Shown here piece after piece: positions 25,701 through 39,300 of a stretch of DNA of 64,000 nucleotides. The notes beneath the pieces were generated by a model, which was given only the letters and a program-made list of their open reading frames with translations, did no database searches and was not told the origin of the DNA. Position numbers and translations under genes: made by a program. The first letter of the stretch is position 1. Each line of letters opens with the position of its first letter. The stretch comes from Homalodisca vitripennis (lineage: Eukaryota; Arthropoda; Insecta; Hemiptera; Cicadellidae): NCBI RefSeq assembly GCF_021130785.1, contig NC_060207.1:186001-250000 (forward strand), given 5' to 3'.

Positions 25701-27278
25701 CGGCATGGCAAAAATTTTGGCTCATGAATATTTTCACGCCCATTTTTCTCACAAAAAGTAGTCATTATTGAGATGGCTCTGCGATGAAATAATAGTCTGT
25801 TAGAAATTTGCAGTTTTACGGTACGCAAATAAAGCTGAAATGGTGTTGACCCTCCCGGTCGTTGCATTTAATCTAATACTATACCAGTTTGAAATTGGAT
25901 CATTTACATTTTTTATTGAAACGAATCCATCAACTGTTACTTCTTTAACAATACATGGGCGTACATAAAATACCGTAAACTTTGGAAAACTGTTCTTTGT
26001 GTCAAAACAAACCAAAATTTCGTGTGAGCCCATGTCCTAAAAAGCATCATTAGTCTGAAAAAGTTCATGTTTTTTTTTTTCTAGGGAACCTTTAAAGCTA
26101 GAAAGTTGAAATTATGAACTTAAGTTTTGCAGCCTTATTTTTGATATGTTGAGATTTATTTATAATTATGCATGGCTTCTTTACTAGTAAACTAAATAAA
26201 ATTGAAGTATTGTAAAAACACACACAAATAGATGGAAACGATTCATTCTAAGGCGTATGCTTATAAGACCTCTTGGTTTGTCTGGACCTTAAGTTTGTCT
26301 GTGTTATTTCAGTTACACTCTGTATATTTTGATTTTAAATAATTCAGTTCAAAACTGCGTTTAAAATCAATCAACTCTGGTAATAAAAAGAAACGTGTTT
26401 AAATTTATGTGATTTTTAATTTTGGAAAACGACTTTTCTGTGACAAATGTCTTCCCATTGCTTTTGTAAAGAATTCATATCTTAATACTACCTGCATTTT
26501 TAACGTAAAATTTAATAGTTTTTCATTTCCAGTGTGAAAAAAATCACCGAAATTGTTCTGTGGTTCCATGGCTCTATATTTCTTTCTGCGTATTTGCTAA
26601 TTAGATAAAAAGCCAATATTATATTTAAAACCACAACTGTATTTCTGTGGAAGGAGGTTTCCTAGTAGAAGCGCTTGGTAGGAAGCCTCTTCGTGCCTCA
26701 GAGCCATAATCAGGATCTCATGGACCCCTACCATTAGAATATTTAATTACCGTTTAAACGTCGCTACTAGTTATATACAAATTGTTTTATGTTAAAATTA
26801 TTTCTCTTAGGAGGGAGTGTTCTAGTCCATAAGCCCCGGCGGCTCTACGTAATTACTAAGGGTGAGGGTAATTGTTAGGCCAACTAACTGTAGACCTACT
26901 GCGAAAACAAGTGCATTTTATCATTATTATAGACCGAATTATATTTAATAACAGTTTTGTTCTCCGTATTAAGGCGAAATAACTTACAAATAACCTTTAT
27001 CATCAGCAAGTATCTCAGCGTGCTGCGTTTGTTAAAATTCAAACTGCGGCTGCATCCTCAGGAAACGGCCCCTAACTGATACGTCCCAGCTCGTAATGCC
27101 TTCTGTTCTTGTTCTTTTACAAACTCAAACCTAGCAGAGTAATGTGCACTATTATACGATGAACAATCCCATAAATAATTTTAACACTGAACAAGTACCC
27201 CGCAATAACTGCGTATATACAGTAATTACTTCACCATTGGCTGAGCGTTAGCAAAGATTATTACTTGAGGAGCTAGGA
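22756..27278. other. AT-rich intergenic DNA; one GC-richer patch
   Basis: No recognisable gene. About 24040-24480 is GC-richer and open for 92 codons forward, but it has no family motif. It contains the palindrome GATCAGCTGATC near 24465, also found in the LTRs at 51247 and 58186 as CGATCAGCTGATT. It might be a promoter region or an old LTR remnant. The rest, including 25.2-27.2 kb, shows nothing I can support. Confidence 0.4.
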
Positions 27279-27378
27279 CCCCCCCCCCACCCCCCCCCCC
27301 CCCCACCCCCCCCCCCCCCCACCCCCCCCCCCCCCCACCCCCCCCCCCCCCCACCCCCCCCCCCCCCCACCCCCCCCC
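27279..27378. repeat. Perfect 16-bp minisatellite (C15A), about 6 units
   Basis: Single A residues at 27289, 27305, 27321, 27337, 27353 and 27369 interrupt an otherwise pure C run with an exact 16-bp period. The reverse strand is a G15T array with strong G-quadruplex potential. It abuts the first satellite monomer, which begins at about 27380. Frames through it encode only polyglycine or polyproline and are not genes. Confidence 0.95.
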
Positions 27379-27379
27379 A

Positions 27380-30300
27380 ATCGAGCCGTTTTCGAGAAAA
27401 TTCATGTTTTACCAAACCGATATGCACTTTTGAGAAGGGTCCCCCCTTTGGTGTCAAAATCGAAAATTTTCAAAGTCCCGTAACTTTTTTATTTTAAATC
27501 TTAAAAATCAAACTCCTACTTTAAAATGTAGGTAACACGGTCTATTTTATTTTATCATTCGACAACTTTCTTCTAAAACTTCGTTTTATACCTTTTTTTC
27601 ACATCCGAAGCAAACCGATATGAACCTCCGGAAATTTTTCTAAGTCCCAAAAATTTTCTAAGTCCCGTAACTGGATAATTTGGACTTTGTCGAAAAATCA
27701 CCAAGAGACATTTTAGGCCAGGACAAGTGTCCTCTTGCCCGAGACGTGGGCCATTCTCGGTTTTTCCGCACTTTTGCAAACCGATATGCACCTCGGCCGA
27801 CCGGAATTTTCGGGTGTCGAGTTGTGTTCGGCGGCCTGTCAAAAAAAAACCCGTCGATAGATTTTTGAATTTATACTTTTAAAACACGCCCAAGATTCCA
27901 TTCTAGTCGACTGCAAAGTTTCATAAACTTTTATCGAGCCGTTTTCGAGAAAATTCATGTTTTACCAAACCGATATGCACTTTTGAGAAGGGTCCCCCCT
28001 TTGGTGTCAAAATCGAAAATTTTCAAAGTCCCGTAACTTTTTTATTTTAAATCTTAAAAATCAAACTCCTACTTTAAAATGTAGGTAACACGGTCTATTT
28101 TATTTTATCATTCGACAACTTTCTTCTAAAACTTCGTTTTATACCTTTTTTTCACATCCGAAGCAAACCGATATGAACCTCCGGAAATTTTTCTAAGTCC
28201 CAAAAATTTTCTAAGTCCCGTAACTGGATAATTTGGACTTTGTCGAAAAATCACCAAGAGACATTTTAGGCCAGGACAAGTGTCCTCTTGCCCGAGACGT
28301 GGGCCATTCTCGGTTTTTCCGCACTTTTGCAAACCGATATGCACCTCGGCCGACCGGAATTTTCGGGTGTCGAGTTGTGTTCGGCGGCCTGTCAAAAAAA
28401 AACCCGTCGATAGATTTTTGAATTTATACTTTTAAAACACGCCCAAGATTCCATTCTAGTCGACTGCAAAGTTTCATAAACTTTTATCGAGCCGTTTTCG
28501 AGAAAATTCATGTTTTACCAAACCGATATGCACTTTTGAGAAGGGTCCCCCCTTTGGTGTCAAAATCGAAAATTTTCAAAGTCCCGTAACTTTTTTATTT
28601 TAAATCTTAAAAATCAAACTCCTACTTTAAAATGTAGGTAACACGGTCTATTTTATTTTATCATTCGACAACTTTCTTCTAAAACTTCGTTTTATACCTT
28701 TTTTTCACATCCGAAGCAAACCGATATGAACCTCCGGAAATTTTTCTAAGTCCCAAAAATTTTCTAAGTCCCGTAACTGGATAATTTGGACTTTGTCGAA
28801 AAATCACCAAGAGACATTTTAGGCCAGGACAAGTGTCCTCTTGCCCGAGACGTGGGCCATTCTCGGTTTTTCCGCACTTTTGCAAACCGATATGCACCTC
28901 GGCCGACCGGAATTTTCGGGTGTCGAGTTGTGTTCGGCGGCCTGTCAAAAAAAAAACCCGTCGATAGATTTTTGAATTTATACTTTTAAAACACGCCCAA
29001 GATTCCATTCTAGTCGACTGCAAAGTTTCATAAACTTTTATCGAGCCGTTTTCGAGAAAATTCATGTTTTACCAAACCGATATGCACTTTTGAGAAGGGT
29101 CCCCCCTTTGGTGTCAAAATCGAAAATTTTCAAAGTCCCGTAACTTTTTTATTTTAAATCTTAAAAATCAAACTCCTACTTTAAAATGTAGGTAACACGG
29201 TCTATTTTATTTTATCATTCGACAACTTTCTTCTAAAACTTCGTTTTATACCTTTTTTTCACATCCGAAGCAAACCGATATGAACCTCCGGAAATTTTTC
29301 TAAGTCCCAAAAATTTTCTAAGTCCCGTAACTGGATAATTTGGACTTTGTCGAAAAATCACCAAGAGACATTTTAGGCCAGGACAAGTGTCCTCTTGCCC
29401 GAGACGTGGGCCATTCTCGGTTTTTCCGCACTTTTGCAAACCGATATGCACCTCGGCCGACCGGAATTTTCGGGTGTCGAGTTGTGTTCGGCGGCCTGTC
29501 AAAAAAAAACCCGTCGATAGATTTTTGAATTTATACTTTTAAAACACGCCCAAGATTCCATTCTAGTCGACTGCAAAGTTTCATAAACTTTTATCGAGCC
29601 GTTTTCGAGAAAATTCATGTTTTACCAAACCGATATGCACTTTTGAGAAGGGTCCCCCCTTTGGTGTCAAAATCGAAAATTTTCAAAGTCCCGTAACTTT
29701 TTTATTTTAAATCTTAAAAATCAAACTCCTACTTTAAAATGTAGGTAACACGGTCTATTTTATTTTATCATTCGACAACTTTCTTCTAAAACTTCGTTTT
29801 ATACCTTTTTTTCACATCCGAAGCAAACCGATATGAACCTCCGGAAATTTTTCTAAGTCCCAAAAATTTTCTAAGTCCCGTAACTGGATAATTTGGACTT
29901 TGTCGAAAAATCACCAAGAGACATTTTAGGCCAGGACAAGTGTCCTCTTGCCCGAGACGTGGGCCATTCTCGGTTTTTCCGCACTTTTGCAAACCGATAT
30001 GCACCTCGGCCGACCGGAATTTTCGGGTGTCGAGTTGTGTTCGGCGGCCTGTCAAAAAAAAACCCGTCGATAGATTTTTGAATTTATACTTTTAAAACAC
30101 GCCCAAGATTCCATTCTAGTCGACTGCAAAGTTTCATAAACTTTTATCGAGCCGTTTTCGAGAAAATTCATGTTTTACCAAACCGATATGCACTTTTGAG
30201 AAGGGTCCCCCCTTTGGTGTCAAAATCGAAAATTTTCAAAGTCCCGTAACTTTTTTATTTTAAATCTTAAAAATCAAACTCCTACTTTAAAATGTAGGTA

Positions 30301-33300
30301 ACACGGTCTATTTTATTTTATCATTCGACAACTTTCTTCTAAAACTTCGTTTTATACCTTTTTTTCACATCCGAAGCAAACCGATATGAACCTCCGGAAA
30401 TTTTTCTAAGTCCCAAAAATTTTCTAAGTCCCGTAACTGGATAATTTGGACTTTGTCGAAAAATCACCAAGAGACATTTTAGGCCAGGACAAGTGTCCTC
30501 TTGCCCGAGACGTGGGCCATTCTCGGTTTTTCCGCACTTTTGCAAACCGATATGCACCTCGGCCGACCGGAATTTTCGGGTGTCGAGTTGTGTTCGGCGG
30601 CCTGTCAAAAAAAAAACCCGTCGATAGATTTTTGAATTTATACTTTTAAAACACGCCCAAGATTCCATTCTAGTCGACTGCAAAGTTTCATAAACTTTTA
30701 TCGAGCCGTTTTCGAGAAAATTCATGTTTTACCAAACCGATATGCACTTTTGAGAAGGGTCCCCCCTTTGGTGTCAAAATCGAAAATTTTCAAAGTCCCG
30801 TAACTTTTTTATTTTAAATCTTAAAAATCAAACTCCTACTTTAAAATGTAGGTAACACGGTCTATTTTATTTTATCATTCGACAACTTTCTTCTAAAACT
30901 TCGTTTTATACCTTTTTTTCACATCCGAAGCAAACCGATATGAACCTCCGGAAATTTTTCTAAGTCCCAAAAATTTTCTAAGTCCCGTAACTGGATAATT
31001 TGGACTTTGTCGAAAAATCACCAAGAGACATTTTAGGCCAGGACAAGTGTCCTCTTGCCCGAGACGTGGGCCATTCTCGGTTTTTCCGCACTTTTGCAAA
31101 CCGATATGCACCTCGGCCGACCGGAATTTTCGGGTGTCGAGTTGTGTTCGGCGGCCTGTCAAAAAAAAACCCGTCGATAGATTTTTGAATTTATACTTTT
31201 AAAACACGCCCAAGATTCCATTCTAGTCGACTGCAAAGTTTCATAAACTTTTATCGAGCCGTTTTCGAGAAAATTCATGTTTTACCAAACCGATATGCAC
31301 TTTTGAGAAGGGTCCCCCCTTTGGTGTCAAAATCGAAAATTTTCAAAGTCCCGTAACTTTTTTATTTTAAATCTTAAAAATCAAACTCCTACTTTAAAAT
31401 GTAGGTAACACGGTCTATTTTATTTTATCATTCGACAACTTTCTTCTAAAACTTCGTTTTATACCTTTTTTTCACATCCGAAGCAAACCGATATGAACCT
31501 CCGGAAATTTTTCTAAGTCCCAAAAATTTTCTAAGTCCCGTAACTGGATAATTTGGACTTTGTCGAAAAATCACCAAGAGACATTTTAGGCCAGGACAAG
31601 TGTCCTCTTGCCCGAGACGTGGGCCATTCTCGGTTTTTCCGCACTTTTGCAAACCGATATGCACCTCGGCCGACCGGAATTTTCGGGTGTCGAGTTGTGT
31701 TCGGCGGCCTGTCAAAAAAAAAACCCGTCGATAGATTTTTGAATTTATACTTTTAAAACACGCCCAAGATTCCATTCTAGTCGACTGCAAAGTTTCATAA
31801 ACTTTTATCGAGCCGTTTTCGAGAAAATTCATGTTTTACCAAACCGATATGCACTTTTGAGAAGGGTCCCCCCTTTGGTGTCAAAATCGAAAATTTTCAA
31901 AGTCCCGTAACTTTTTTATTTTAAATCTTAAAAATCAAACTCCTACTTTAAAATGTAGGTAACACGGTCTATTTTATTTTATCATTCGACAACTTTCTTC
32001 TAAAACTTCGTTTTATACCTTTTTTTCACATCCGAAGCAAACCGATATGAACCTCCGGAAATTTTTCTAAGTCCCAAAAATTTTCTAAGTCCCGTAACTG
32101 GATAATTTGGACTTTGTCGAAAAATCACCAAGAGACATTTTAGGCCAGGACAAGTGTCCTCTTGCCCGAGACGTGGGCCATTCTCGGTTTTTCCGCACTT
32201 TTGCAAACCGATATGCACCTCGGCCGACCGGAATTTTCGGGTGTCGAGTTGTGTTCGGCGGCCTGTCAAAAAAAAACCCGTCGATAGATTTTTGAATTTA
32301 TACTTTTAAAACACGCCCAAGATTCCATTCTAGTCGACTGCAAAGTTTCATAAACTTTTATCGAGCCGTTTTCGAGAAAATTCATGTTTTACCAAACCGA
32401 TATGCACTTTTGAGAAGGGTCCCCCCTTTGGTGTCAAAATCGAAAATTTTCAAAGTCCCGTAACTTTTTTATTTTAAATCTTAAAAATCAAACTCCTACT
32501 TTAAAATGTAGGTAACACGGTCTATTTTATTTTATCATTCGACAACTTTCTTCTAAAACTTCGTTTTATACCTTTTTTTCACATCCGAAGCAAACCGATA
32601 TGAACCTCCGGAAATTTTTCTAAGTCCCAAAAATTTTCTAAGTCCCGTAACTGGATAATTTGGACTTTGTCGAAAAATCACCAAGAGACATTTTAGGCCA
32701 GGACAAGTGTCCTCTTGCCCGAGACGTGGGCCATTCTCGGTTTTTCCGCACTTTTGCAAACCGATATGCACCTCGGCCGACCGGAATTTTCGGGTGTCGA
32801 GTTGTGTTCGGCGGCCTGTCAAAAAAAAACCCGTCGATAGATTTTTGAATTTATACTTTTAAAACACGCCCAAGATTCCATTCTAGTCGACTGCAAAGTT
32901 TCATAAACTTTTATCGAGCCGTTTTCGAGAAAATTCATGTTTTACCAAACCGATATGCACTTTTGAGAAGGGTCCCCCCTTTGGTGTCAAAATCGAAAAT
33001 TTTCAAAGTCCCGTAACTTTTTTATTTTAAATCTTAAAAATCAAACTCCTACTTTAAAATGTAGGTAACACGGTCTATTTTATTTTATCATTCGACAACT
33101 TTCTTCTAAAACTTCGTTTTATACCTTTTTTTCACATCCGAAGCAAACCGATATGAACCTCCGGAAATTTTTCTAAGTCCCAAAAATTTTCTAAGTCCCG
33201 TAACTGGATAATTTGGACTTTGTCGAAAAATCACCAAGAGACATTTTAGGCCAGGACAAGTGTCCTCTTGCCCGAGACGTGGGCCATTCTCGGTTTTTTC

Positions 33301-36300
33301 CGCACTTTTGCAAACCGATATGCACCTCGGCCGACCGGAATTTTCGGGTGTCGAGTTGTGTTCGGCGGCCTGTCAAAAAAAAACCCGTCGATAGATTTTT
33401 GAATTTATACTTTTAAAACACGCCCAAGATTCCATTCTAGTCGACTGCAAAGTTTCATAAACTTTTATCGAGCCGTTTTCGAGAAAATTCATGTTTTACC
33501 AAACCGATATGCACTTTTGAGAAGGGTCCCCCCTTTGGTGTCAAAATCGAAAATTTTCAAAGTCCCGTAACTTTTTTATTTTAAATCTTAAAAATCAAAT
33601 CAAACTCCTACTTTAAAATGTAGGTAACACGGTCTATTTTATTTTATCATTCGACAACTTTCTTCTAAAACTTCGTTTTATACCTTTTTTTCACATCCGA
33701 AGCAAACCGATATGAACCTCCGGAAATTTTTCTAAGTCCCAAAAATTTTCTAAGTCCCGTAACTGGATAATTTGGACTTTGTCGAAAAATCACCAAGAGA
33801 CATTTTAGGCCAGGACAAGTGTCCTCTTGCCCGAGACGTGGGCCATTCTCGGTTTTTCCGCACTTTTGCAAACCGATATGCACCTCGGCCGACCGGAATT
33901 TTCGGGTGTCGAGTTGTGTTCGGCGGCCTGTCAAAAAAAAAACCCGTCGATAGATTTTTGAATTTATACTTTTAAAACACGCCCAAGATTCCATTCTAGT
34001 CGACTGCAAAGTTTCATAAACTTTTATCGAGCCGTTTTCGAGAAAATTCATGTTTTACCAAACCGATATGCACTTTTGAGAAGGGTCCCCCCTTTGGTGT
34101 CAAAATCGAAAATTTTCAAAGTCCCGTAACTTTTTTATTTTAAATCTTAAAAATCAAACTCCTACTTTAAAATGTAGGTAACACGGTCTATTTTATTTTA
34201 TCATTCGACAACTTTCTTCTAAAACTTCGTTTTATACCTTTTTTTCACATCCGAAGCAAACCGATATGAACCTCCGGAAATTTTTCTAAGTCCCAAAAAT
34301 TTTCTAAGTCCCGTAACTGGATAATTTGGACTTTGTCGAAAAATCACCAAGAGACATTTTAGGCCAGGACAAGTGTCCTCTTGCCCGAGACGTGGGCCAT
34401 TCTCGGTTTTTCCGCACTTTTGCAAACCGATATGCACCTCGGCCGACCGGAATTTTCGGGTGTCGAGTTGTGTTCGGCGGCCTGTCAAAAAAAAACCCGT
34501 CGATAGATTTTTGAATTTATACTTTTAAAACACGCCCAAGATTCCATTCTAGTCGACTGCAAAGTTTCATAAACTTTTATCGAGCCGTTTTCGAGAAAAT
34601 TCGTGTTTTACCAAACCGATATGCACTTTTGAGAAGGGTCCCCCCTTTGGTGTCAAAATCGAAAATTTTCAAAGTCCCGTAACTTTTTTATTTTAAATCT
34701 TAAAAATCAAACTCCTACTTTAAAATGTAGGTAACACGGTCTATTTTATTTTATCATTCGACAACTTTCTTCTAAAACTTCGTTTTATACCTTTTTTTCA
34801 CATCCGAAGCAAACCGATATGAACCTCCGGAAATTTTTCTAAGTCCCAAAAATTTTCTAAGTCCCGTAACTGGATAATTTGGACTTTGTCGAAAAATCAC
34901 CAAGAGACATTTTAGGCCAGGACAAGTGTCCTCTTGCCCGAGACGTGGGCCATTCTCGGTTTTTCCGCACTTTTGCAAACCGATATGCACCTCGGCCGAC
35001 CGGAATTTTCGGGTGTCGAGTTGTGTTCGGCGGCCTGTCAAAAAAAAACCCGTCGATAGATTTTTGAATTTATACTTTTAAAACACGCCCAAGATTCCAT
35101 TCTAGTCGACTGCAAAGTTTCATAAACTTTTATCGAGCCGTTTTCGAGAAAATTCGTGTTTTACCAAACCGATATGCACTTTTGAGAAGGGTCCCCCCTT
35201 TGGTGTCAAAATCGAAAATTTTCAAAGTCCCGTAACTTTTTTATTTTAAATCTTAAAAATCAAACTCCTACTTTAAAATGTAGGTAACACGGTCTATTTT
35301 ATTTTATCATTCGACAACTTTCTTCTAAAACTTCGTTTTATACCTTTTTTTCACATCCGAAGCAAACCGATATGAACCTCCGGAAATTTTTCTAAGTCCC
35401 AAAAATTTTCTAAGTCCCGTAACTGGATAATTTGGACTTTGTCGAAAAATCACCAAGAGACATTTTAGGCCAGGACAAGTGTCCTCTTGCCCGAGACGTG
35501 GGCCATTCTCGGTTTTTCCGCACTTTTGCAAACCGATATGCACCTCGGCCGACCGGAATTTTCGGGTGTCGAGTTGTGTTCGGCGGCCTGTCAAAAAAAA
35601 AACCCGTCGATAGATTTTTGAATTTATACTTTTAAAACACGCCCAAGATTCCATTCTAGTCGACTGCAAAGTTTCATAAACTTTTATCGAGCCGTTTTCG
35701 AGAAAATTCGTGTTTTACCAAACCGATATGCACTTTTGAGAAGGGTCCCCCCTTTGGTGTCAAAATCGAAAATTTTCAAAGTCCCGTAACTTTTTTATTT
35801 TAAATCTTAAAAATCAAACTCCTACTTTAAAATGTAGGTAACACGGTCTATTTTATTTTATCATTCGACAACTTTCTTCTAAAACTTCGTTTTATACCTT
35901 TTTTTCACATCCGAAGCAAACCGATATGAACCTCCGGAAATTTTTCTAAGTCCCAAAAATTTTCTAAGTCCCGTAACTGGATAATTTGGACTTTGTCGAA
36001 AAATCACCAAGAGACATTTTAGGCCAGGACAAGTGTCCTCTTGCCCGAGACGTGGGCCATTCTCGGTTTTTCCGCACTTTTGCAAACCGATATGCACCTC
36101 GGCCGACCGGAATTTTCGGGTGTCGAGTTGTGTTCGGCGGCCTGTCAAAAAAAAACCCGTCGATAGATTTTTGAATTTATACTTTTAAAACACGCCCAAG
36201 ATTCCATTCTAGTCGACTGCAAAGTTTCATAAACTTTTATCGAGCCGTTTTCGAGAAAATTCGTGTTTTACCAAACCGATATGCACTTTTGAGAAGGGTC

Positions 36301-39300
36301 CCCCCTTTGGTGTCAAAATCGAAAATTTTCAAAGTCCCGTAACTTTTTTATTTTAAATCTTAAAAATCAAACTCCTACTTTAAAATGTAGGTAACACGGT
36401 CTATTTTATTTTATCATTCGACAACTTTCTTCTAAAACTTCGTTTTATACCTTTTTTTCACATCCGAAGCAAACCGATATGAACCTCCGGAAATTTTTCT
36501 AAGTCCCAAAAATTTTCTAAGTCCCGTAACTGGATAATTTGGACTTTGTCGAAAAATCACCAAGAGACATTTTAGGCCAGGACAAGTGTCCTCTTGCCCG
36601 AGACGTGGGCCATTCTCGGTTTTTCCGCACTTTTGCAAACCGATATGCACCTCGGCCGACCGGAATTTTCGGGTGTCGAGTTGTGTTCGGCGGCCTGTCA
36701 AAAAAAAAACCCGTCGATAGATTTTTGAATTTATACTTTTAAAACACGCCCAAGATTCCATTCTAGTCGACTGCAAAGTTTCATAAACTTTTATCGAGCC
36801 GTTTTCGAGAAAATTCATGTTTTACCAAACCGATATGCACTTTTGAGAAGGGTCCCCCCTTTGGTGTCAAAATCGAAAATTTTCAAAGTCCCGTAACTTT
36901 TTTATTTTAAATCTTAAAAATCAAACTCCTACTTTAAAATGTAGGTAACACGGTCTATTTTATTTTATCATTCGACAACTTTCTTCTAAAACTTCGTTTT
37001 ATACCTTTTTTTCACATCCGAAGCAAACCGATATGAACCTCCGGAAATTTTTCTAAGTCCCAAAAATTTTCTAAGTCCCGTAACTGGATAATTTGGACTT
37101 TGTCGAAAAATCACCAAGAGACATTTTAGGCCAGGACAAGTGTCCTCTTGCCCGAGACGTGGGCCATTCTCGGTTTTTCCGCACTTTTGCAAACCGATAT
37201 GCACCTCGGCCGACCGGAATTTTCGGGTGTCGAGTTGTGTTCGGCGGCCTGTCAAAAAAAAACCCGTCGATAGATTTTTGAATTTATACTTTTAAAACAC
37301 GCCCAAGATTCCATTCTAGTCGACTGCAAAGTTTCATAAACTTTTATCGAGCCGTTTTCGAGAAAATTCGTGTTTTACCAAACCGATATGCACTTTTGAG
37401 AAGGGTCCCCCCTTTGGTGTCAAAATCGAAAATTTTCAAAGTCCCGTAACTTTTTTATTTTAAATCTTAAAAATCAAACTCCTACTTTAAAATGTAGGTA
37501 ACACGGTCTATTTTATTTTATCATTCGACAACTTTCTTCTAAAACTTCGTTTTATACCTTTTTTTCACATCCGAAGCAAACCGATATGAACCTCCGGAAA
37601 TTTTTCTAAGTCCCAAAAATTTTCTAAGTCCCGTAACTGGATAATTTGGACTTTGTCGAAAAATCACCAAGAGACATTTTAGGCCAGGACAAGTGTCCTC
37701 TTGCCCGAGACGTGGGCCATTCTCGGTTTTTCCGCACTTTTGCAAACCGATATGCACCTCGGCCGACCGGAATTTTCGGGTGTCGAGTTGTGTTCGGCGG
37801 CCTGTCAAAAAAAAAACCCGTCGATAGATTTTTGAATTTATACTTTTAAAACACGCCCAAGATTCCATTCTAGTCGACTGCAAAGTTTCATAAACTTTTA
37901 TCGAGCCGTTTTCGAGAAAATTCATGTTTTACCAAACCGATATGCACTTTTGAGAAGGGTCCCCCCTTTGGTGTCAAAATCGAAAATTTTCAAAGTCCCG
38001 TAACTTTTTTATTTTAAATCTTAAAAATCAAACTCCTACTTTAAAATGTAGGTAACACGGTCTATTTTATTTTATCATTCGACAACTTTCTTCTAAAACT
38101 TCGTTTTATACCTTTTTTTCACATCCGAAGCAAACCGATATGAACCTCCGGAAATTTTTCTAAGTCCCAAAAATTTTCTAAGTCCCGTAACTGGATAATT
38201 TGGACTTTGTCGAAAAATCACCAAGAGACATTTTAGGCCAGGACAAGTGTCCTCTTGCCCGAGACGTGGGCCATTCTCGGTTTTTCCGCACTTTTGCAAA
38301 CCGATATGCACCTCGGCCGACCGGAATTTTCGGGTGTCGAGTTGTGTTCGGCGGCCTGTCAAAAAAAAACCCGTCGATAGATTTTTGAATTTATACTTTT
38401 AAAACACGCCCAAGATTCCATTCTAGTCGACTGCAAAGTTTCATAAACTTTTATCGAGCCGTTTTCGAGAAAATTCATGTTTTACCAAACCGATATGCAC
38501 TTTTGAGAAGGGTCCCCCCTTTGGTGTCAAAATCGAAAATTTTCAAAGTCCCGTAACTTTTTTATTTTAAATCTTAAAAATCAAACTCCTACTTTAAAAT
38601 GTAGGTAACACGGTCTATTTTATTTTATCATTCGACAACTTTCTTCTAAAACTTCGTTTTATACCTTTTTTTCACATCCGAAGCAAACCGATATGAACCT
38701 CCGGAAATTTTTCTAAGTCCCAAAAATTTTCTAAGTCCCGTAACTGGATAATTTGGACTTTGTCGAAAAATCACCAAGAGACATTTTAGGCCAGGACAAG
38801 TGTCCTCTTGCCCGAGACGTGGGCCATTCTCGGTTTTTCCGCACTTTTGCAAACCGATATGCACCTCGGCCGACCGGAATTTTCGGGTGTCGAGTTGTGT
38901 TCGGCGGCCTGTCAAAAAAAAACCCGTCGATAGATTTTTGAATTTATACTTTTAAAACACGCCCAAGATTCCATTCTAGTCGACTGCAAAGTTTCATAAA
39001 CTTTTATCGAGCCGTTTTCGAGAAAATTCATGTTTTACCAAACCGATATGCACTTTTGAGAAGGGTCCCCCCTTTGGTGTCAAAATCGAAAATTTTCAAA
39101 GTCCCGTAACTTTTTTATTTTAAATCTTAAAAATCAAACTCCTACTTTAAAATGTAGGTAACACGGTCTATTTTATTTTATCATTCGACAACTTTCTTCT
39201 AAAACTTCGTTTTATACCTTTTTTTCACATCCGAAGCAAACCGATATGAACCTCCGGAAATTTTTCTAAGTCCCAAAAATTTTCTAAGTCCCGTAACTGG

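Noticed and set aside
27248..27457. Glycine-rich reverse-strand ORF
   Set aside because: Translation of the (C15A) minisatellite.
27380..27932. Hammerhead ribozyme or CENP-B box in the monomer
   Set aside because: I saw no CUGAUGA/GAAA core pairing. Only the first half of a CENP-B-like string (CTTCGTT) occurs, without the CGGG half.
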